Under the pieces are notes generated by a model that was not told where the DNA came from, did not search any database, and was given only the letters and a program-made list of their open reading frames with translations. From the NCBI GenBank assembly GCA_025964405.1, contig JAOPYW010000122.1, forward strand, positions 1-10,263: a stretch of 10,263 nucleotides of DNA. Reading direction: 5' to 3'. Both the position numbers and the translations under genes were made by a program. Shown here one piece after another: positions 6,026 through 10,263 of the stretch. This DNA comes from Thermoleophilia bacterium (GTDB lineage: Bacteria; Actinomycetota; Thermoleophilia; Gaiellales; SKUG01). The first letter of the stretch is position 1, and each line of letters opens with the position of its first letter.

Positions 6026-6040
6026 CGAAGGCGGCAGGCC

Positions 6041-7537
6041 TCAGGCGCGTGGGAGGCGCAGGCAGAACTGGGAGCCGTTCGGCTGGCGCGGTTCGTACCA
6101 CGCCTCGCCGCCCTGCGCCCGCGCCAGGCCCCGCACGATCGAGAGCCCGAGCCCGACGCCCGGCGCAGTCGAACTCGCATGCTCGTCGGAGCGGGTGAAG
6201 CGATCGAACAGGTGGGCCTCGAACGCCGGGTTCACACCGGCACCCTCGTCACGAACCCGCACCTGGATCGCGTCATCGGCGTCGACGGTGATGTCGACGT
6301 CGATCGCACCCGCGCCGTACTTGTGGGCGTTGTCGACGTAGTTGAGGAGCATCTGGTCGAAGTGATGGGGATCGACCCGGGCGAGCAGCGCGTCGTCACC
6401 ATGCACCACCACGTCGCTCCGACCCACCCCGCGCAGTGCGTGCCGCGCAGCCTCCAAAATCGCGACGTCGGCGGGCTGCACGTCGAAGGTGCCGAGCTCG
6501 ATGCGGCCCAACATGAGCATGTCGTCGACCATGCGGGTCAGTCGGTCGGTCTGCTCGCTGATGATCTCGAGGAAGCCACGGCGCTCCGCCGGCCCGAACC
6601 GGTCCTCGAGGTCGAGCATGGTGCGCGTGAACCCGCCGATCGAGGTGAGCGGCGTGCGCATCTCGTGGTTGGCCATCGCGAGGAACTGGTCCTTGAGGCG
6701 GTCAGCTGCCGCAAGCTGCTCGTTCGCCGCGGCCAGCTCCTCAGCCTGACGCGCATGCTCGGCGAGGCGCTTGTGCTGCGTGATGTCGCGGATGATCTTC
6801 GATGCACCGACCACCGTGCCGTCGTCGTCGCGCACCGGTGACACGGTCAGCGACACGTCGAGCATGCGGCCGTCGCGCGTGAGCCGCACCGTCTCGTAGT
6901 GGTCGACCTTGCGCCCCTGCAGGATCTCGCCGAGGATGTCGCGCTCGTTGCCGCGTAGATGCTCGGGAAACAGCAGCGAGACGTGCTGCCCGATCGCCTC
7001 CCCCGCCGTGTAGCCGAACATGCGCTGGGCCGAGGGGTTCCAGCTCGTGATGATGCCGTTGATGTCCTTCGACACGATCGCGTCGTCGGAGCTCTCGACG
7101 ATCGCCGCGAGCCGCTCCTCGGTGATGCGGGCGGTGCGGGTCGTCGAGATGTCGCGCATGATCTTGGACGCGCCGATCACGGCGCCGTCGCGGCTGCGGA
7201 TGGGCGAGACCGTCAGTGACACCGGCACCCGCCGACCCGTGCGCGTCAGGCGCTCGGTCTCGTAGTGCTGCACGCTGCCGCCCTCGAGGATGCGCTGCAT
7301 GACGACGTCATCCTCGCCCTGGTGGTCGTCGGGAATGAGCATGCCGACGTGCTGGCCGAGTGCCTCCTGTGCGGAGTAGCCGAACAGGCGCTCGGCGGCG
7401 GGATTCCAGCTGATGATCGTGCCGTCGAGGCGCTTGGCCATGATCACGTCGTCGGAGCCCTCGACGATCGCCGCCAGGAGGTCCGCTGCGGAGGGAAGGG
7501 CGCCGACGGCGGCGGGAACGGACGGGGACTCGGTCAC
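6041..7537 (-). CDS. Soluble PAS-PAS sensor histidine kinase
   Basis: A 498-residue hybrid-free histidine kinase. PAS domain 1 spans about residues 18-130 and PAS 2 about 143-252; each ends in GASKI-x-RDI. A coiled coil (QHKRLAEHARQAEELAAANEQ) leads to the HisKA domain with FLAMANHEMRTPLTSIGGF, phospho-acceptor His291. The HATPase domain shows the N box NYVDNAHKYG (Asn403), the G1 box RDEGAGV (Asp430) and the G2 box GVGLGLSIV (460-468). No transmembrane helix or signal peptide is seen, so it senses a cytoplasmic cue. Neither PAS has the Cys motif of LOV domains. The GTG at 7537 is preferred over an ATG 25 codons upstream: the extra residues are not PAS-like, and a -10 element lies just 6 bases before the GTG. 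No response regulator gene is adjacent, so its partner is elsewhere. Confidence 0.9.
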   Translation of the reverse strand: MTESPSVPAAVGALPSAADLLAAIVEGSDDVIMAKRLDGTIISWNPAAERLFGYSAQEALGQHVGMLIPDDHQGEDDVVMQRILEGGSVQHYETERLTRTGRRVPVSLTVSPIRSRDGAVIGASKIMRDISTTRTARITEERLAAIVESSDDAIVSKDINGIITSWNPSAQRMFGYTAGEAIGQHVSLLFPEHLRGNERDILGEILQGRKVDHYETVRLTRDGRMLDVSLTVSPVRDDDGTVVGASKIIRDITQHKRLAEHARQAEELAAANEQLAAADRLKDQFLAMANHEMRTPLTSIGGFTRTMLDLEDRFGPAERRGFLEIISEQTDRLTRMVDDMLMLGRIELGTFDVQPADVAILEAARHALRGVGRSDVVVHGDDALLARVDPHHFDQMLLNYVDNAHKYGAGAIDVDITVDADDAIQVRVRDEGAGVNPAFEAHLFDRFTRSDEHASSTAPGVGLGLSIVRGLARAQGGEAWYEPRQPNGSQFCLRLPRA

Positions 7538-7543
7538 GCGTAC

Positions 7544-7549
7544 GTTATA
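7544..7549 (-). promoter_or_regulatory. Putative -10 element of leaderless histidine kinase gene
   Basis: On the minus strand TATAAC lies 6 bases before the GTG at 7537; overlapping it, TAACGT is an exact TANNNT 4 bases before the GTG. No SD is visible. The 96-base gap between this start and the exporter permease stop holds nothing else I can support. Confidence 0.5.
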
Positions 7550-7633
7550 TCCCACGAATCCCCCGCACAGCGTGCGGTTCGGTGCGATAGCGAGCGACGA
7601 CGACAAGCTCACGCAGGTTCCGTCGAAAATCGG

Positions 7634-8397
7634 TCACGCCCGGAGTCGCCACCCGGTGGTGAACAGGCGCACGTTGAGCGCCACCAGCGCTGCCGTCACC
7701 AGGAACAGCCCACCCAGGGCGAGCGTGATGTCGATCTCGTGGAACCCGATCGTGCCGTAGCGCACGAGCCCGATCATGTAGTAGATCGGGTCGAACTTCG
7801 TGATCGTGTCGAACGGCGCCGGCAGCAGGGTCGCCGAGTAGAAGACCCCGCCGACGAAGATGAGCGGCTGCAGCAGGAAGGTCTGGATGAACGTGATGTC
7901 GTCCCAGTTGACCGCACGCAGGCCCGTGAACACGCCGAGCTGGGCGAAGAACATCCCCGACAGCGCGAGTGACAACGCGAGCACGAACGGGTGCTCGAAC
8001 GGCACGTCGACGAGCAGCGCCGAACCGGTGAGCGTCAGCATCGAGACCATGCCGCCGCGCACGAACCCACCGAGCGAGAACGCCATCAGCAGCTCGAGCG
8101 GTGACGCCGGCGAGGTCAGCTGGTCGTCGATCGCGCGCTCCATCTTCTGCTGCAGGATCGAGCTCGCATTGTTCATGTAGGCGTTCATCGCCCACGCCAT
8201 GAGCACGAGCCCCGGCACGATGAAGACGACGTAGTCGACGCCGTGCAGGTTGCCCACGCGCGAACCGAGGGCGGCGCCGAACACCGAGATGTAGAGGAAG
8301 CTCTCCAGCAGCGGGGCCGCCACCGTCTGGCGCTTGATCTTCCAGAAGCGATAGAGCTCGCGGCGCAGCAGCGAGAAGAACCTGATCTGCCGGGTCG

Positions 8398-8401
<4 letters not shown>
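7634..8401 (-). CDS. ABC-2 type exporter permease
   Basis: A 255-residue permease of the ABC-2 membrane family, the usual length. Six hydrophobic segments lie near residues 27-46, 57-77, 107-131, 137-159, 172-190 and 225-247. Diagnostic strings are PGLVLMAWAMNAYMNNASS (63-81), the cytoplasmic loop QQKMERAIDDQLTSP (84-98), and the conserved LQPLIFVGGVFYSATLLP (177-194), as in YadH/NodJ-like half-transporters. The start is GTG at 8401, inside the stop of the ATPase gene (GTGA, 4-base overlap), which indicates translational coupling and a 1:1 complex. Such pairs export drugs, lipids or polysaccharide precursors; the sequence does not tell which. Confidence 0.9.
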
Positions 8402-9183
<782 letters not shown>

Positions 9184-9309
9184 CTCGGAGTCCTATCGCA
9201 CGAGCGGCGCGGCTGTCACGAGACCGTCGCTGCATGAAACAGCGCTGTTCCTCCTGACGACGATGTGGTGGGCGCCGACATCGGCGGAGGGTCAACGGGG
9301 GAGTACGTC
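9184..9309. promoter_or_regulatory. Divergent intergenic region with 12-bp palindrome
   Basis: Between the exporter ATPase gene and the divergent gene at 9310 lie 126 bases. AACAGCGCTGTT (9238-9249) is a perfect 12-bp palindrome sited midway, suitable for a dimeric regulator of either side. AGGA at 9191-9194 on the minus strand is the likely SD of the ATPase gene. No clear -10 was found for either gene. Chance palindromes of this length are expected several times per 10 kb in such DNA. Confidence 0.25.
9297..9303 (+). promoter_or_regulatory. Shine-Dalgarno-like sequence before 9310
   Basis: GGGGGAG lies 6 bases before the ATG at 9310 and supports that start over the in-frame GTG at 9265, which has no SD. 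Confidence 0.5.
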
Positions 9310-9801
9310 ATGGGAGCAATTCCGACGGGTGTCCAGGCATTCAAGGTCATGGTGCGGGAGCCGCACCGACTGTTCGGCGGACCGGAAGCCGTGCGCACCC
9401 TCGTGGTCGACGCGGCCGACAACATCGGAGTCGCAGCGCAGTCGTTCAAGCACGGCTCGGCCGAATACCAGGCGACCGCGCTCCTCAAGCACGCCGACAT
9501 GAGCGAGGCCCAACGCTCGGCCGTGACGCAGCTGCGCGCCCAGGTCACCAAGGACTTCGCCGGCGACTCGACGATCGGTGTCGGGCTCGACAGCGCGTTC
9601 ACGAAGTCGTGGGATGCCGGGGTCGAGGTGCAGAGCATCGAAGGCTTCGTGCGTTCACATCACGCGGCGACCGACCATGCGGCCGTGCTCGGCGCGCAGC
9701 GCCTCACGCACGAGGTGATTCCGCAGAACCCGAAGAACTCGACCAGTAACCCGATCGGTGACTTCTTCTCGCGCGGCCTCGACCTCAACTGGGACGGCTG
9801 A
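9310..9801 (+). CDS. Hypothetical protein, unknown function
   Basis: A 163-residue protein I do not recognise. It has no signal peptide, membrane helix or known motif. The N-terminal half looks alpha-helical (VQAFKVMVREPHRLFGG, EAVRTLVVDAADNIGVAAQ, EYQATALLKHADMSEAQR), the centre includes FAGDSTIGVGLDSAFTKSW, and several His residues cluster at 117-123 (SHHAATDH). The C-terminus (PKNSTSNPIGDFFSRGLDL) is polar and may be flexible. Codon bias fits a real gene, with strong G/C at third positions. The ATG at 9310 follows an SD-like GGGGGAG; an upstream GTG at 9265 would add 15 residues. It is transcribed away from the exporter and towards the anti-sigma gene, 34 bases apart. Confidence 0.6.
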   Translation: MGAIPTGVQAFKVMVREPHRLFGGPEAVRTLVVDAADNIGVAAQSFKHGSAEYQATALLKHADMSEAQRSAVTQLRAQVTKDFAGDSTIGVGLDSAFTKSWDAGVEVQSIEGFVRSHHAATDHAAVLGAQRLTHEVIPQNPKNSTSNPIGDFFSRGLDLNWDG

Positions 9802-9835
9802 CCCGCCCTTCGCCGATGCAGGCATGACCGCGCGT

Positions 9836-10263
9836 TCACACGGTTGCCCTGCCGACTTCCTCGGCCGAGGGCTCGAGGCTGGTGCCGTCGGCGGGCTCGG
9901 CCGTGACGATGAAGCGCTCGATCTCCTTCGTCTCGACGTCGGGCGGAATCGGTAGGAAGGCCGCGGCGCGCGCATCGGCGATCACGCCGAGCGAGGTGAT
10001 GCGCTCATCCGCGTCGACCACCCAGACCTGCCACACCGATCCGGCGGGCGGGGCGGGCACGTGGTTGAACGCGACGACACCGGCATCCTTCTTGAGCACG
10101 ACCTCGGCGCGCGCGTCACCGAACGGACCCTCCGTCGCGATGCGCTTGACCGATGCGCCACGCAGCGTCGGCACCTGGTCACCGCGAGCATCGGCGAGCC
10201 GGCGCTCGAGCGACGTGATGCGATCGTTGCGCGAGTCGAGGGCGACGAGCGATCCGCCGAGCG
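9836..10263 (-). CDS. Anti-sigma factor, RskA-like C-terminal domain (5' end outside window)
   Basis: The frame is open to the right edge, so only the C-terminal 141 residues are seen. It starts with what may be the end of a membrane helix (LGGSLVAL), then a charged helix (DSRNDRITSLERRLADARGD), then an extracytoplasmic domain with AEVVLKKDAGVVAFNHVP, PPAGSVWQVWVVDADERI, TSLGVI and a final ERFIVTAEPADGTSLEPS. The order matches the anti-sigma-K (RskA) C-terminal domain, where the pattern is LP..P.G..YQ.W followed by T.EP.GG. Such proteins hold an ECF sigma factor at the membrane until proteolysis frees it. The N-terminal sigma-binding part and the sigma gene would lie beyond the edge, in the usual arrangement. 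Good family call; the missing half cannot be judged. Confidence 0.75.
   Translation of the reverse strand, partial: LGGSLVALDSRNDRITSLERRLADARGDQVPTLRGASVKRIATEGPFGDARAEVVLKKDAGVVAFNHVPAPPAGSVWQVWVVDADERITSLGVIADARAAAFLPIPPDVETKEIERFIVTAEPADGTSLEPSAEEVGRATV

Noticed and set aside
6026..6040. Terminator between the convergent VOC and histidine kinase genes
   Set aside because: Only 15 bases, with a short AGGCCT palindrome and no stem followed by T residues.
9238..9249. LexA/SOS box at the 12-bp palindrome
   Set aside because: The actinobacterial SOS box is GAAC-N4-GTTC; here the half sites are AAC and GTT separated by 6 bases, so the pattern does not fit.

Overview
The window is about 10 kb of very GC-rich chromosomal DNA with dense genes and strong G/C preference at third codon positions. 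Gene content (SPFH protein, unusual NAD-kinase-like protein, lipoproteins, RskA-type anti-sigma fragment, TANNNT -10 elements directly in front of start codons) points to an actinobacterium, plausibly of the Acidimicrobiia. That placement is inference from style and gene types; there is no rRNA or other marker gene. I see no insertion sequence, CRISPR array, tRNA, rRNA, phage gene or attachment site, and no classical intrinsic terminator (no GC hairpin followed by a T run).

Layout. Positions 1-4508 carry a same-strand cluster on +: the C-terminal part of an SPFH/band-7 (flotillin-like) protein, an NAD-kinase-fold protein, an MFS transporter, a small membrane protein and two tandem paralogous lipoproteins. 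Spacing runs from a 1-base overlap to 21 bases. At two junctions the upstream stop codon TAA forms the first bases of a TANNNT -10 element placed for leaderless transcription of the next gene, so the run is probably not one simple operon. The last lipoprotein abuts, stop codon to stop codon, a convergent gene on - (4509-5159) for a stand-alone diadenylate cyclase (c-di-AMP synthase).

Positions 5160-5524 are a 365-base intergenic stretch between the divergent cyclase gene and a VOC/PhnB-like gene on +. It holds the cyclase promoter, a small spaced palindrome and several inverted repeats that could fold into a structured leader RNA of the VOC gene. Convergent to the VOC gene lies a soluble histidine kinase with two near-duplicate PAS domains. 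Then, also on -, comes an ABC-2 exporter (permease and ATPase overlapping by 4 bases). A divergent gene of unknown function on + (9310-9801) and the C-terminal part of an RskA-like anti-sigma factor on -, running off the right edge, close the window.

How it fits together. The left cluster is mostly envelope-related (SPFH scaffold, transporter, membrane protein, exported lipoproteins). The middle and right carry signalling genes (c-di-AMP synthesis, histidine kinase, anti-sigma factor) and an exporter. No single new system is proven here. The best candidates for new biology are the lipoprotein pair with its uncharacterised domain, the SPFH plus NAD-kinase-like pairing, the possible structured leader before the VOC gene, and the repeated leaderless-promoter arrangement.
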